Positions 1 to 11,471 of a stretch of DNA of 64,000 nucleotides are shown piece after piece. Where the stretch lies: positions 44,762,689 through 44,826,688 of the forward strand of contig NC_030381.2 in the NCBI RefSeq assembly GCF_001625215.2. The letters are read 5' to 3'. The DNA is from Daucus carota subsp. sativus. Its lineage: Eukaryota; Streptophyta; Magnoliopsida; Apiales; Apiaceae. How positions within the stretch are numbered: position 1 is the stretch's first letter; the number at the start of each line of letters is the position of its first letter. The position numbers were made by a program, and so were the translations under genes. Under the pieces are notes generated by a model. The model worked only from the letters and a program-made list of their open reading frames with translations, did not search any database and was not told the DNA's origin.

Positions 1-467
1 CTGGACTCGAGAAAAGTATAGAAAAATTAGTGAGATAATTCCCATGTCTAGGCTGTTTGCTATATACTGCTAGATTGCAAACTGTGAACAAATATTTGAA
101 CCCCTTGAAATAATATTATTAAGATTCAAAGATAACAATAGTAGCCTTCAGTTATATAGAAGCAGACATTCGAGGAAGTCTTATAGACTTATCATGGCAG
201 GGAGTAAACATATGAAGGTTACTAGTACGTGCATACAGTTCAAACTCTTGAAACACAACTACATCAAAATGCATATTTTCACTATCTAGAAGACTAGAGA
301 TGTTTTAATAAGTTTCAAGAATGAATTTCTTATATTATGGTCCTTTTAGGGAATAAAAGTGGTTTGTGCCTTGCAAATAAATATAGTCAATGTTCTGGGG
401 AATGAAAATTAGGATTTTCTGCTACTATTTAAATAATCTATCTGACAACTATGCTCCAACTTTATTC
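1..467. other. Intergenic, nothing recognised
   Basis: AT-rich sequence downstream of the LINE fragment that starts at 468. I see no coding frame, terminal repeat or RNA gene. It may include the 3' tail of that LINE, but no poly(A) run marks an end. Confidence 0.4.
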
Positions 468-1700
468 TTACATGTGGTTCTCAGCATGGTGAGGGACATC
501 TTCCATCCATGATACTTCCTCGTTTAACTGTAGTGCTTGCCTGGCCATGTTGTGAGCCGGGTAATTGTGCTTTCGACTAGTGTGTGAGACTCTCGTGTCT
601 GGAAAATTTGAAAATAGTCTTCTTATATCAGCAATGAGAATCCCCATTTCATTGTGATACACCACCTCTTCATTGTTTACAGCCTGGACCACAGATAAGG
701 AATCACTTAAAATTCTTTTTGGTGTCAACCCACTAAATTGAGTCCACTGTAATCCCACCAGTAGAGATAACGCCTCGGCGTGTAATACTGATAAAGCACC
801 CTCTAGAGGCTTTGAAAGGGCTGCTAGACTCCTTTTGTTTTGTGTGACAATAACAGCTCCCAAGCCTACCTTCTGTGAGAAAGTGGATATTGCCGCATCT
901 ACAAACAGATCTAGATCCTGAGTCTCTATCCCAACCTGATTCGCATGCGAATTATCTCTGCCAATCTGCCCTGCAATTGAGTTCTCTCTGCTCTTTTGTG
1001 CTCCACTTTCTTGCTCATGTGCCATCTTTATTTCATCATAGTACAAGGTTAACCAATTTTTCAGTTGTTGTGGATTTCTTTGTTGTTGACCATGAGTCCT
1101 CTTGTTTCTTTCTATCCATAGGCCCCATGCTGTGATAAGCATCCTAGCAAATTCTTCCTTTTCTAGTAGTTCAGAGGCGTATAATAACACCCCTCTGAAG
1201 GAGATTTCTTCCTTGTGACCTACTAAGAAAGGGTAATCCATTGTTTCCCACAAACTCTGAGAGAAAAGGCACCAAAACACGGCGTGTGCGTTAGAATCTT
1301 CTCCGAAACCACATATTGGACAACTGCTATGAGAAGATACATTTCTACGGTATATGCCTTTCCATGTGGGTAGTATCTCATGATAACCCCTCCACGCGAA
1401 TAATAGTATCTTCCTTGGAATTTTAACTGCCCAGAATGCTTTCCACCATTTTGAAACTACATCAGACGATGATGAGTCGCCTGATTTACTATTTGAGATC
1501 GCCATCATATATCCACTCTTGACCGAATAGTTACCATTCCTGCTATAGTGCCAAAACCATGAGTCTGGATGATCGAAAGGACTTAGCGGGATTGATAAAA
1601 TAAGCTCGGAATCTGGAGTTAGAAAAAGTTGTTGAATAAGTTCGCTATTCCACATCCCTGGTTGTTGGATAAACTCAGTAACTTTCATATTTTCATTCAA
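468..1700 (-). mobile_element. LINE (L1-type) ORF2 C-terminal fragment: zf-RVT plus RNase H-like domain
   Basis: This is an open frame of 410 codons. Residues about 1-75 (WFWHYSRNGNYSVKSGY) and 80-160 (KIPRKILLFAWR, then CPICG...NAHAVFWC) are the zinc-binding zf-RVT region found after plant LINE reverse transcriptases. Residues about 262-395 (DLFVDAAI, LGAVIV, LHAEALSLLVGL, SDSLSVVQAVN, HNYPAHNMARQAL) form an RNase H-like RVT_3 domain. The endonuclease and the reverse transcriptase core are missing upstream (above 1700), so it is 5'-truncated and cannot transpose alone. The open frame suggests a fairly recent insertion. An alternative is a domesticated RNase H-like gene, but the zf-RVT and RVT_3 arrangement is the normal LINE tail and there is no sign of a host promoter. 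Confidence 0.85.
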
Positions 1701-1880
1701 TCCTTGGGTTTAGGAGCCTCTTGGAGATGCTTAAACTTCTTAAAAATACTTCTTCACTTTTTACACAAACAACTTCGAACTTTTCAAACCAGAAACCAGT
1801 CTTAAATGCCTGGCCAAACACCACTTAGATTTTTGAGTTTAAACCGGGCTTTAAGCCCAGGCAAACAACTGATGGTCATA
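1701..1880. mobile_element. Degraded MITE-like remnant
   Basis: The stretch holds motifs shared with the MITE in the cis-prenyltransferase intron (52473-52718): an adenine/thymine-rich 'acttcttcactttttacacaaac' style core split by changes, and 'ggccaaacaccac' near the end. It abuts the 5' truncation of the LINE fragment. The ends are not clear. Confidence 0.3.
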
Positions 1881-2012
1881 CAATTCAGGTTGTGTGCACA
1901 TTATATCATAACTCATACTCTAAGTTAGATTTCCATCTGCTCGCACCTATATTTAAACTGCTCGCGCTTAATTTAATGGATTCTGTCCTTTTGAAGACTT
2001 TTGTTCCACATA

Positions 2013-2480
2013 GGTTTGGGCTCAAACACAGTGACTGCAGTAACTCTTGGGGTAAAGAATAATAATGTTTCAGCTCAGCTCCAACTCCCTGATTGCATGT
2101 CAAAAACTATGAATTACAGGATGCTAGTAACACGAGAATTGGAAGGTGGAGTTTAAAAGGCGTTGGAGAAGAGTTAGCATTGGATCACGAATTGCAGACA
2201 GATCATATCGTGTGGCATATAATTAACTAAACTTGTTCAGATAAAAGAACTGCAACTTATTTTATTCATCAATTACAGTGGTATAGTCTTTGATCTCTTT
2301 AATTATCTACGTCTACTATATATCGTCCTGTGCAGAAAAACTTAATTCGGTTTTAATCAGAACTACTGCTGCAGGTCAATCTTTGTTAAACTATCTGAAA
2401 AGTTACTTTATTCTATCTGCTAGGTCACGGGGATGAACCTAATAACTGCTTCTTTATGAAATTTTAAGGTAAATACTAAT
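2013..2480 (+). pseudogene. Decayed relic of an ABCG transporter (nucleotide-binding-domain exon)
   Basis: This stretch lines up with the middle exon of the intact ABCG gene (5908-6357). Shared islands include 'agctccaactccctgatt' (2075) against 'aactccaactgcctgatt', 'gagaattggaaggtgga' (2136) against 'cagaattggaggcctta', 'agaagagttagcat', 'ataattaa.taaacttg.tcag.ataaaag.actg' near 2220-2255, and 'gtctttgatctctttaattatc' (2286) against 'gtctttgatcttttccataattt'. A weaker match to the later exon ('aataactgc' near 2440) follows. Indels and stops break every frame. The bases encoding the Walker B motif are deleted or unrecognisable. It has the same orientation as the intact gene, so an old tandem duplication followed by decay is the simplest reading. 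Confidence 0.65.
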
Positions 2481-2706
2481 ATTGTGTATATCTGAATTTT
2501 TCTGACAAAACTTGTGCACTTGGTACTATGTTTTATCAGCAAAGTTATATATTCTCATAGTATATGTACTGTAGAATCAGTGACTTGCTGTCAGTTCCTT
2601 GTAAATTAGTGTTTAATACCTTGTACTTAGACAAGAAGATTTACGATGACCCATAAATTAGGTTTACATAAGATAATGTGCCTTCTGAAGAAAGTATATA
2701 TATACG

Positions 2707-2743
2707 TTCACCTTGGTTCACTGGAAGTGAACCAAGGCGTGAA
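2707..2743. repeat. Short near-perfect inverted repeat (hairpin)
   Basis: TTCACCTTGGTTCACT is followed after three bases by AGTGAACCAAGGCGTGAA. The arms pair over 16 bases with a single bulged base pair position. It lies in intergenic AT-rich DNA right after a short TATATATA run. No U-tract or known RNA family is visible. Confidence 0.6.
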
Positions 2744-3259
2744 GAAGAGAATAGGAGGTGGTATTAAAAGATAATGATGGAGAAACAGAAATGAAGATAA
2801 TGCAAGTCTTTGATGTTTTTTATACAATAGTAAAGATATGATCCGATTAGATGTACAAATGTTGAGCACGATTGGATAGCCCAACTAGTGGATTATTCTC
2901 TGTTGTCCCTGGATACCTTCACTGAACTCTCGCTCACCCTGAAATGTATGGGTTTTGTTTTCTTCAGCTCCTGTTCAAACAAATTAGTAAAGAATAATTG
3001 CATTTAATAAATTATATGCTGGACATGATTTTACTGAACTTGATGACAATATAGCATCATTATTCTATATAAAAAAAGAGTCTGCATCCAGGGCCATAAT
3101 TTGTAAACAGTTGTGTGAGAGAAGGAAATCTCTTTCTGCAAAAGGTGAAAGTGATTTGTATTAAGATTCAACATCGGTGTACTAAGGGTCTGTCTACATT
3201 TATTTTCTTGCATGTATTTACCAAAACAAGTAGATAGCAAATGTCCGTGATGTACGTTA

Positions 3260-3560
3260 TTTTAAGAGCCTGTAGGAGTCTTTCTAAAAAGCCCCCGCTA
3301 ACAACTTGAAATTTTAGAGAACTATCTAGTAGCTTAACATGGTATCAACAAAAATTTGGGATAGATCTCGAGTTTGATTCCTTCCTACCCCCGAAATTCT
3401 CAATTATAAAATCTGAACACTAAGGCAAATATTTCTCCAAATTGATGACTCTCGACTCAAAACTGGGTTTTCCGGTGAAGGAGTGTTGAGATATTATTTA
3501 TTAAAATATCTTCTGCACAACTTGAATATTTAGGAGAGCCAGTGACTGAATAACCTACAT
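3260..3560. mobile_element. TRIM-like LTR remnant with primer-binding-site-like motif
   Basis: After a CA ending at 3339 comes TGGTATCA (3340-3347), the start of the initiator-Met-tRNA primer binding site used by many plant LTR elements. About 145 bases further on, 'gtgttgagatattatttatt' (3483 on) looks like the start of a second terminal repeat. The short internal region fits a TRIM. The flanking LTR halves are too decayed to pair by eye, so this remains tentative. Confidence 0.35.
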
Positions 3561-4887
3561 AGAGATTAAGAGGTGCGATTGGATTATATTGCACATGCAT
3601 GTCCACCATATACAATATTCATGGTTAGTATATTAACCCACTACCCACATAACACCCTCTGCATAAAACAAACTCAATGAATTGAGTTTTATCTACTGTA
3701 TTTCTGGGGCAATGAGGGAGATCAACACTTTAAAATGATTGAGCCATTCAGCTGTTACCATTACTGGCCTACTACTTTTTGGTGGTGTTATATATAATCC
3801 CAAATTTTGTTTTTTCTCCTTGGAGTTGTTTAAATTCCCAACAATTCAGGCTCAGCTTGCTTAAATTCTGTTTGCACTTTGATTACTTTAGTGTATATTA
3901 AAGAATTGAGTAAAACATCAGACATAATCATCTAAAATATCAAACTAACGTTGAAAGAACTCGATTCACTCAGATACCAGCCTCCCTCACAACCATTGTC
4001 TTCTTACAATGGTTCATATGCAAACATAGTTTTGACAGGAATGTATACTTTGCACACCTCACTGCGCAACAACTTATAATTAACACTACAAGAAAAAAGA
4101 GCTTTTATTCGAACTGAGAAGGAATTCTTTTATATAGGAAATTTAGTATGATGAGGTTCTGTTTTTTCTTTTTAGTGCTAGTGGTGATCACCAAATTCCA
4201 AAACGGTGTACTAAGCAAACAGCACATGGAATCCAATATCCCCTATTACCTTAAAGCTTTTCGTCTATCAACATCCATACCTTACCATTGTGTTATGCAT
4301 GGCTAAAATCCAAATCCAGGTTTAATTATTCATGGCTCAAAGGCTGTAAGCACTTTATTGATTGGTTGCAGCAGAATTATAATAATCTGCTAATTTCAAC
4401 ACATGGAAACACTCATTTACATAGAATGCTCTACATTACTATTAATCAGCAAAGACTACAGATTAGTAGATTACATATTATAATTAAAATTATTATGACT
4501 GGTAATGTTGTTATGTCATTGATCTCACTCACCTGCTCCACTATTCAGAGCAGATACAAGTTGTTGGTGATATCTTATTAATTTCATAAAGGTGTAATGC
4601 ATTTTTCAAATATGTTTTCAGGGAGAGTGTCGTTTCAACAAAAAATAATGTCAATGTGTAATTTATTTGCATTATTATGCGGGTGCTAAAATCAGCCAAC
4701 TTCTTTTATTTTGCTAATTAACTTCTTAAATAACATTTATATACTGTTCTGGATTTTTCTAATATAATTGTGGTGAAAAAGGAGCATGTACATGAAAGTA
4801 AGAGTAATGATAATATGTATAAGACTCTCCTTCAATGTTGCTGCTAGCTAGCTCTTACTAAAGACAATCTAGTCATACACATTTCAC
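3561..4887. other. Intergenic upstream of the ABCG gene, with a CACTA-type terminus at 4084
   Basis: No gene is seen. At 4084-4100 the sequence CACTACAAGAAAAAAGA matches the conserved CACTA (En/Spm) terminus, but no partner end of opposite orientation is obvious nearby, so only a broken end is claimed. The last few hundred bases should hold the ABCG promoter. I could not pick a convincing TATA box. Confidence 0.4.
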
Positions 4888-7800
4888 ATGGATTCTCCAA
4901 ATAACTTGTCTAGATTGACTCCCCTAGCTCATCCAACAAGAACACTTCTTCTGAAATTCAATGCAAAGCATATAAATGATCAATCTGAAACTCCAACACC
5001 TCCGACAGATGAAGATGAAATTAACACTAACATTGAGCAACACCACAATTACTACATTCCTGAACTTGAAGCTGATGATGTGCCCTTCTATAACTCAGCC
5101 TCCTCGACAAACACTCCTCTACGGTCACCCCCTCATGTCGGCTGCCTTCAAACTCCTTCTATTCGGCTCTATGGCTCCGGTAGCAGGAGATCAAGATCAG
5201 TGAAAAGTGAAGTTACTGAATCAAGGTTTTCAAGAAGGGAAGAACAACAGGATGATAGTCAAGCTTCTGGAATTTATGTCACCTGGAGTGAGTTGTGGGT
5301 GACTGTGCCAGGGAAGAATGGTGGTCGCCGCCCAATTCTGCAGGGGCTCACGGGCTATGTAAGGCCTGGTGAGTGTTTGGCCATCATGGGTCCTTCTGGC
5401 TGTGGCAAATCTACTCTTCTTGATACTTTAGCAGGTGATTCTACTAGTACTATATACCAGTTCACTTATTCTGCAGCTATGTATAAGTTTTAAACGTTTT
5501 AAGTATCGGGTCATGTGAATGGCATTTTAATTGCTACCTGATCTCTTCAAGAAAAACATGGCACTTGAAGGCGTATGTGACACCTTTATACAAAGTTATC
5601 TACTTAAAATTATATTTTGCTAAGTGTGGAGAAAGCTACTGAATCTCTCAATATATATCCAGATGATTTTAAATGTAAATAGTATCACATAATCTTATTT
5701 TGCAATGTTAACACAATGATCAATTACAGGAAGGTTGGCTTCAAACACAACACAGAGCGGAGATATTCTGATCAATGGGCACAAACAAGCACTGGCTTTT
5801 GGTGCTTCAGTAAGAATACCAAGAATAATACTCTTGAATATGTCATTTATTTCGAAATATTTAGGTAGAAAATTCTGAAATAACATTGAGATTTTTTGAC
5901 TTTTTAGGCCTATGTGACTCAAGATAATACACTGATGACTACACTAACCGTCCTAGAAGCCATATACTTTTCCGCTCAACTCCAACTGCCTGATTCTATG
6001 TCAAAATTGGCGAAGAGGGAGAGGGCCATAATGACGATTACAGACATGGGATTGCAGGACGACATGAACACCAGAATTGGAGGCCTTACCGGTGGCCAGA
6101 AGAGGAGAGTTAGCATATGCATAGAAATCTTGAAACACCCACAACTTTTGTTTCTTGATGAACCTACAAGTGGATTGGATAGTGCAGCATCTTACCATGT
6201 CATGAGCCGTATAATTAAACTTGCTCAGCAGGATAAAAGGACTGTCATAGCTTCCATCCATCAACCAAGTGGTGAAGTCTTTGATCTTTTCCATAATTTA
6301 TCACTTCTATCATCTGGTAAACAAGTTTATTTTGGTGCAACTTCACGAGCTAATGAGGTAATTACTCAAATTATGCTAATGAGCTATACAAAACGTATTT
6401 AACCACCTGCCAGTCATAATTTTTACTATTATTATACTATTTTGCAGTTCTTTGCCTCTAATGGCTTCCCTTGTCCAAGCACGAGAAATCTTTCTGATCA
6501 CTTCCTCAGAACTATTAATATTGATTTCGATGTTGTAAGTACCAAGTGTATGTACAATATTATTTCAGGAAGCATTCCTGATTCCCAGTAGTGCTTTGTT
6601 AATTGACTGTATCTTGGTGTTCAATGTTAAATAGGATGTTGAGCATGAGCTTGGTGGAAGCGTAATAACTGCCACAAAAGCCATTGAAATCCTTGTCAAT
6701 GCATATACCTCATCCGAAGCACACCAGCAAGTTATCAATAAAGTACAAGAGATATGTGAAAAGGTAAATCAAAAATTTACTAAAATTTAAATTGGTACAC
6801 ACACTTACAAAAATTCACATTTTTCAATTTTTTCCTGCAGAATCAAGTGACACTAAAGGAGAAGGAAGGTCAAGCAGGCTTCATTACTCAATGCCAAGTT
6901 CTTACCAAAAGATCTTTCATCAACATGTATCGTGATCCAGGTTATTACTGGCTTCGTCTGGTAATTTATGTTGCATTGTGCTTGTGCATTGGGACCATAT
7001 TTTATGACGTTGGCCACAGTTACAGCGCGATTCAGGTAAGCTTAAGAATCTTTCCCTAATCTTATGTGCATATATGTCCAAACCAGTGTCTTCAAAATAG
7101 TTCTGCTTAGCCAATGTATATAAATTTGTACAAATTTTATTAATAATATATAAATGACAGGCTATAGGTTCAATGCTCATGTTTACGGCAAGTTTCTTGA
7201 CTTTTATGGCCATAGGCGGATTCCCTTCTTTTGTAGAGGATATGAAGGTACATAGCTTGATATTCATATTTGAGCACATCAACATTTTGCTGAAATTGAT
7301 CAACTTATTTGCATTGATCTCTAGATTTTTATACGAGAAAGATTGAATGGACACTATGGAGTAGCTGCATATGTTGTGGGAAACACCCTTTCTTCTGCAC
7401 CATACTTGTTATTGATCTGTATCATCCCTGGGTCAATTGCTTATTTCCTCGTTGGCCTGCAAAAGGAGTTTGACCGTATTGTCTACTTTGGCATGATACT
7501 CTTTGCCTGTATGCTACTGGTCGAAAGCCTAATGATGATGGTTGCAAGTATTGTCCCCGATTTTCTGTTGGGAATCATCACAGGTGCTGGACTTCAAGGA
7601 ATGATGATGTTGAACGGAGGGTTTTTTCGACTGCCAGATGATCTCCCTAAGCCATTATGGAAATATCCAATAAGCTACATTTCATTCCACAAGTACGCGT
7701 GTGAGGGACTTTTCAAGAACGAGTATCTGGGACTGACATTTCCGAATGAGAAAGTTGGAGGACCGCCTACAATTACTGGAGAGGAGATTTTGAAGAATTA

Positions 7801-8062
7801 TTGGGAAATGGAAGATTATTCAAAATGGTTGGATTTGGCGGTTTTGTTGGGAATGGTAGTAATATACAGGCTTCTGTTCTTTGGAATTATAAAGGCTTTA
7901 GAGAAGTTCAAGCCAGTGATTGCAGCTTGGATTAGTTCTTGGCGTACAGACTCAGAAGATAATTCTACAGCCCCTGATGTAGGATGCAGTGTTCGTCGTG
8001 TTCGGACTTTTTCACTGTTCGATTGTTCATTTTATACTGTTGATTTAACATTTCGCGAATAG
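4888..8062 (+). CDS. ABCG (WBC) half-size ABC transporter
   Basis: Eight coding exons: 4888-5434, 5730-5809, 5908-6357, 6448-6534, 6635-6763, 6841-7035, 7161-7247 and 7325-8062. All have GT-AG introns; the total is 2313 nt, encoding 770 aa. The order is nucleotide-binding domain then membrane domain, as in ABCG half-transporters that dimerise in the plasma membrane and export lipids, cuticle precursors, volatiles or hormones. Visible motifs are Walker [10 protein letters not shown] (168-176), Q-loop AYVTQD (Q214), signature LTGGQKRR (269-276), Walker B LLFLDE (289-294), D-loop SGLDSAA and H-loop IASIHQP (H327). About six hydrophobic segments follow in exons 6-8. The roughly 140-residue N-terminus is acidic, Ser/Thr-rich and poorly conserved. 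The sequence looks closest to the ABCG1/ABCG11-like clade (inference). The loop just before the signature appears some five residues shorter than I expect for the clade. The substrate cannot be told from sequence. Confidence 0.93.
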
Positions 8063-8583
8063 ATTAAAAACAAGGCAAACTATTTGTGTGTGTAGTGAAT
8101 GAATTCATGGCAACAAAAATGTGTGTGATACATGTTTGCATCTGTCTATTATTCTGGTGTGTTTTTGGCAACAGACAGGATTGATAGATTTGATGTGCGT
8201 TTTAAAACAATAAATCTTTTCTCCTTTAGTCTTCTATGTGCTGGTAAGCCTCAGTAGTAACTAGTTTATTAGTCGTCTACATCATGCTGGCAAATGATCT
8301 GGGTCAAGGCTCGTTTACAGAATAAGAATTATACTATTGGTTTGCAATTTGCCCGGTTTTCTAATATTTGCCAAGTGATCAATCTATCTGGTCTTTATAG
8401 GGGATCAGTAGTTTAAAGTGAGAGTGAAAACAGAGTATATTTTGTCTTCAATACTGAAAGCACAGTTTAATTTGAACATCTATAAGGACCAAGGGACCTT
8501 AACTCTGCCATATCAGACTGAAAACTTTCTTTGATGTAATTTAACTGAGAATATTAAATATCATTGTTATTAGATCAACCGCT
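8063..8583. other. ABCG 3' untranslated region and intergenic spacer
   Basis: The 3' UTR should begin here; 'aataaatc' near 8208 could serve as a poly(A) signal. Nothing else is recognised before the repeats at 8584. Confidence 0.4.
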
Positions 8584-8880
8584 CTCGTCTTCAAGTACGA
8601 ACGAACCAAAAAGTAAGGATGTACGCGATTCGGATCGAATCGGTTACGACTTACGAGACTAAAGTCCCCAAATAACGGTTTTATAAATCTACGATCATAA
8701 ACGAATCAAAAAATAGGGGTGTATGCGGTTCGGATCGAATCGGTTGTGATACTAAAGTCAAACCAAGCCGCAAATAACAGTTTCATAAAATCTAAGAATC
8801 ACAACGAGATTCACGATTGCGATTAAACAAATCAATTCTAACTGCTAAACTGCGATTTCTGCGGTTCGATTGCGGGTCAA
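8584..8880. mobile_element. hAT-like terminal repeat remnant, partly duplicated
   Basis: The phrase 'aacgaa.caaaaa.ta.gg.tgta.gcg.ttcggatcgaatcggtt' occurs at about 8601-8649 and again at about 8699-8747. The form 'ataggggtgtatgcggttcgg' followed by repeated 'cggttcg' runs is typical of terminal regions of non-autonomous plant hAT elements. No clear opposite end or 8-bp target duplication was found. Confidence 0.45.
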
Positions 8881-9337
8881 CCACCTGATAACATCAAAAA
8901 ATTAAATTAGAACTACTATAAATTATTACATATTTTCAGATACAAATCATCACTTTCCAGACAAAAAGTAAAGATATATGAGTCAAAATAACTAATATAA
9001 GATTCGAAATTTAACTAACACCTTATATTTATTTTAACAGAAATTTTTAAGGGAAGGATTACAAACTGCAACACATTACAAATTTTGGGGTGTAAACTGT
9101 CACGTTCCAAAATATATGTACTCATCTACCGATGAGCCAAAGTTGAGGGTTCCGAACACTAATCTCTTCAAATTTCTTCATTTTCATCCCAAATTCATTT
9201 GTGCCCCCTTGACATAGTAATCTCAGTAATCTTCTAGTCATTTCAAAACAATAACATACATTTTCCTAAACAACCCGGTGTGTATTCAAAGATACAGGAA
9301 TTTAAGCGGTCATATTTTGCATTTTCTCAGTAACACA
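8881..9337. other. Upstream region of the cofactor C gene
   Basis: AT-rich sequence without a gene, which should include the cofactor C promoter and 5' UTR. An in-frame ATG at 9278 gives a 20-residue extension with no resemblance to the family, so I treat 9278-9337 as 5' UTR. Confidence 0.4.
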
Positions 9338-10357
9338 ATGGAGAATCAAGGAAGCTCTTTTCCCACTGATGAAGCGACTCAACGCAAGCACGCGGCAATG
9401 CTCGATCGTCTCTCTCGCCTCCACGATTCTCGAAACTCTTCCAAATCACGTGATCCAAACGACCCCTCTTTCGAATCCACACAAACATTTCTCACTAATT
9501 TCAATAATTCCAAGCTCTCAATTGAGTCTCAGCTCTCTCAAATCCCCAAATCTTGCGACCCCAGATCAGATATAGCCACTCTATCTGTCTCTATATCAGA
9601 GCTCGAGACCCTAATTTCTCAAAACTCTCACTTTTTGCCGCCTTATGAACTCCGTGCTTCTCTCAAATCTGTGGCTGATCTTAGGCAGAATTTGGACGAG
9701 GTTAGTTGTAGAGTGATACCCAAGAAGAAATTTTCTTTTAAGTCGAAGAAAGCGAGTGGGAATGTGAGCTTGGAGAGTGCACGCAAGGTGCTTGATGAAG
9801 TGCCTGCTGCTGAAAATGTTGGGGTTTTTGGTGTTCGTGATTCAGTGGGGTTTAAGGGAAAGGAAAATGAGGTTTTAGTGAAGGAATTCAAGAGTGGTGA
9901 GGAGGAAATCGGGGAGTTTGTGCTTTCGGATTTGGTGAATTGTGAGGTGAGGTTGATAGGTTGTTTCCGGGCTTTGTTTGTTCATAAGTTGGTTAATTGT
10001 AGAGTTTATGTGGGGGCAGTGTTCGGGTCAGTGTTGATCGAGGAAGTGGAGGGGTGTGTTTTTGTGATGGCGTCGCATCAGATTAGGATACATCATGCTA
10101 GGGGAACTGATTTTTATCTTAGAGTAAGGAGTAGGCCTATAATCGAGGATTGTAGTGGAGTGAGGTTTGCACCATATTGTTTGGGTTATAATGAGATCGA
10201 GAGGGATCTTAAGAAGTCAAACCTTGACGAGGAGACGGGGAATTGGGCCAACGTGGATGATTTTAAGTGGTTAAGAGCTGTTCAATCCCCAAATTGGTCT
10301 ATTTTACCGGAATGTGATCGGATTGCCACAGTAAATATCTCTGGCTCAGAGCAATGA
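9338..10357 (+). CDS. TFCC: Tubulin-folding cofactor C (PORCINO homologue)
   Basis: An intronless gene of 339 aa, close to the roughly 345 aa of the Arabidopsis protein. Cofactor C acts with cofactors D and E on folded beta-tubulin, stimulating its GTPase and releasing alpha/beta-tubulin heterodimers in the cytosol. The N-terminal part (about 1-125; RKHAAMLDRLSRLHD, LSVSISELETLISQN, YELRASLKSVADLRQNLDEV) is a helical tubulin-binding TBCC_N region. A low-complexity linker follows. The C-terminal C-CAP/cofactor C beta-helix spans about 195-330 (VNCEVRLIG, VNCRVYVGAVFGSVLIEEVEGCVFVMASHQIRIH, DFYLRVRSRPIIEDC). The arginine of HQIR (R250) lies where the GAP arginine finger of this family sits. The start at 9338 is preferred over 9278 because MENQG begins the family-like region. 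It is expected to be single-copy and essential (family knowledge). Confidence 0.93.
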   Translation: MENQGSSFPTDEATQRKHAAMLDRLSRLHDSRNSSKSRDPNDPSFESTQTFLTNFNNSKLSIESQLSQIPKSCDPRSDIATLSVSISELETLISQNSHFLPPYELRASLKSVADLRQNLDEVSCRVIPKKKFSFKSKKASGNVSLESARKVLDEVPAAENVGVFGVRDSVGFKGKENEVLVKEFKSGEEEIGEFVLSDLVNCEVRLIGCFRALFVHKLVNCRVYVGAVFGSVLIEEVEGCVFVMASHQIRIHHARGTDFYLRVRSRPIIEDCSGVRFAPYCLGYNEIERDLKKSNLDEETGNWANVDDFKWLRAVQSPNWSILPECDRIATVNISGSEQ

Positions 10358-10860
10358 GATGATGATCAAGGTTTTGATTTATATACTTATATATCTGTTT
10401 GTGATGATTACATACGAACACTACAACCTGTACTTGAATCTCTTTATCCTATATAAGTGCTAATATGATAGACAGACCAAACAATAGTGAAGTTATCTTA
10501 AAGATCAATAGATAATAGGATTCCTTGAGGACCTATATTGGATACAGATATATAAGTATTATATTTTAATCGATATTATTCAACTATTTGCTTATTGCTG
10601 GATAAATCTATAATTGCTGCTGTATACTTTTTGTATACTTATTGTGCTAAAGCTAAACAATTCTGTTACCATGAAACCTCAAAGTGTTTTGGTTTGTTAT
10701 ATTCATATGTAGCAAGCAATATATTAGGTGAAATAAAGGAAAACTGGAATGGGTCTAATGATTGATGCATAGGATGTAGTTTTCCATCCTGGACTCCTAT
10801 GTTGGAACTATTGAATAGCCCTTTGTTTTGTGGTTATCACTATTTAAGAGTACAAGGGGA
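10358..10860. other. Cofactor C 3' region, no gene
   Basis: AT-rich downstream sequence probably carrying the 3' UTR. Nothing else is recognised. Confidence 0.4.
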
Positions 10861-11090
10861 TACAATTGTAGTCGAATGATTAAAGCCCCCCCAAGTTTTT
10901 TGAATTGTTCTGGAAAATCCATGGATCGATTAGTGTATTTTGTACATCATATGCATGTTGGTTTTTGCAATACAATTGTAATTGAATGATTACTCCTGCC
11001 CCCCTCTTTCAAGTTGCTTTTGAATAGTTCTGGAAAATCCATGAATTAATTAGATTATTTTGTACATCATATTGCATGCTGGTTTTTGTA
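10861..11090. repeat. Tandem duplication, two units of about 110-118 bp
   Basis: Unit 1 (10861-10970) and unit 2 (10971-11090) both begin TACAATTGTA and share 'gttctggaaaatccatg', 'ttttgtacatcatat' and 'gcatg.tggtttttg'. The differences are scattered substitutions and small indels, including a C-rich stretch of different length in each. Confidence 0.8.
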
Positions 11091-11471
11091 ATAAGCATCT
11101 TTGCAAATGGGTTTGGAAATTTGTGCTTCTCTGATTTTTTCTTAGAAAATTCTTGAGGATGTTATATAACTGGAATTTAGGCTATAAAGAGACAAATGAA
11201 ACAATAAATTTATGACCAAACACAATTAAGTGTGTTGCATGTTAGGGTTTATTTAATTTTTATGTATCAACTTTTATGTTAGTATATGTAACTTCTGAAT
11301 TTTTAATTAAATATCTGTCCGAATTACAAAATACAAACTATTAAATGTACCTTCTATTAGAATACACTATCATTTATACGAAATTACAAATATATTATAA
11401 TAAGTTAATGACATTATATTTTATATTAAGATACTCATTACAACAAATATGAATCATTCAATAAAATTGTA

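Noticed and set aside
875-1135. Open frame on the plus strand opposite the LINE fragment
   Set aside because: Antisense shadow of a well-supported zf-RVT/RNase H frame.
9278-9337. Upstream in-frame ATG extending cofactor C by 20 residues
   Set aside because: The extension (MCIQRYRNLSGH...) is unlike the family N-terminus; the ATG at 9338 gives the expected length.
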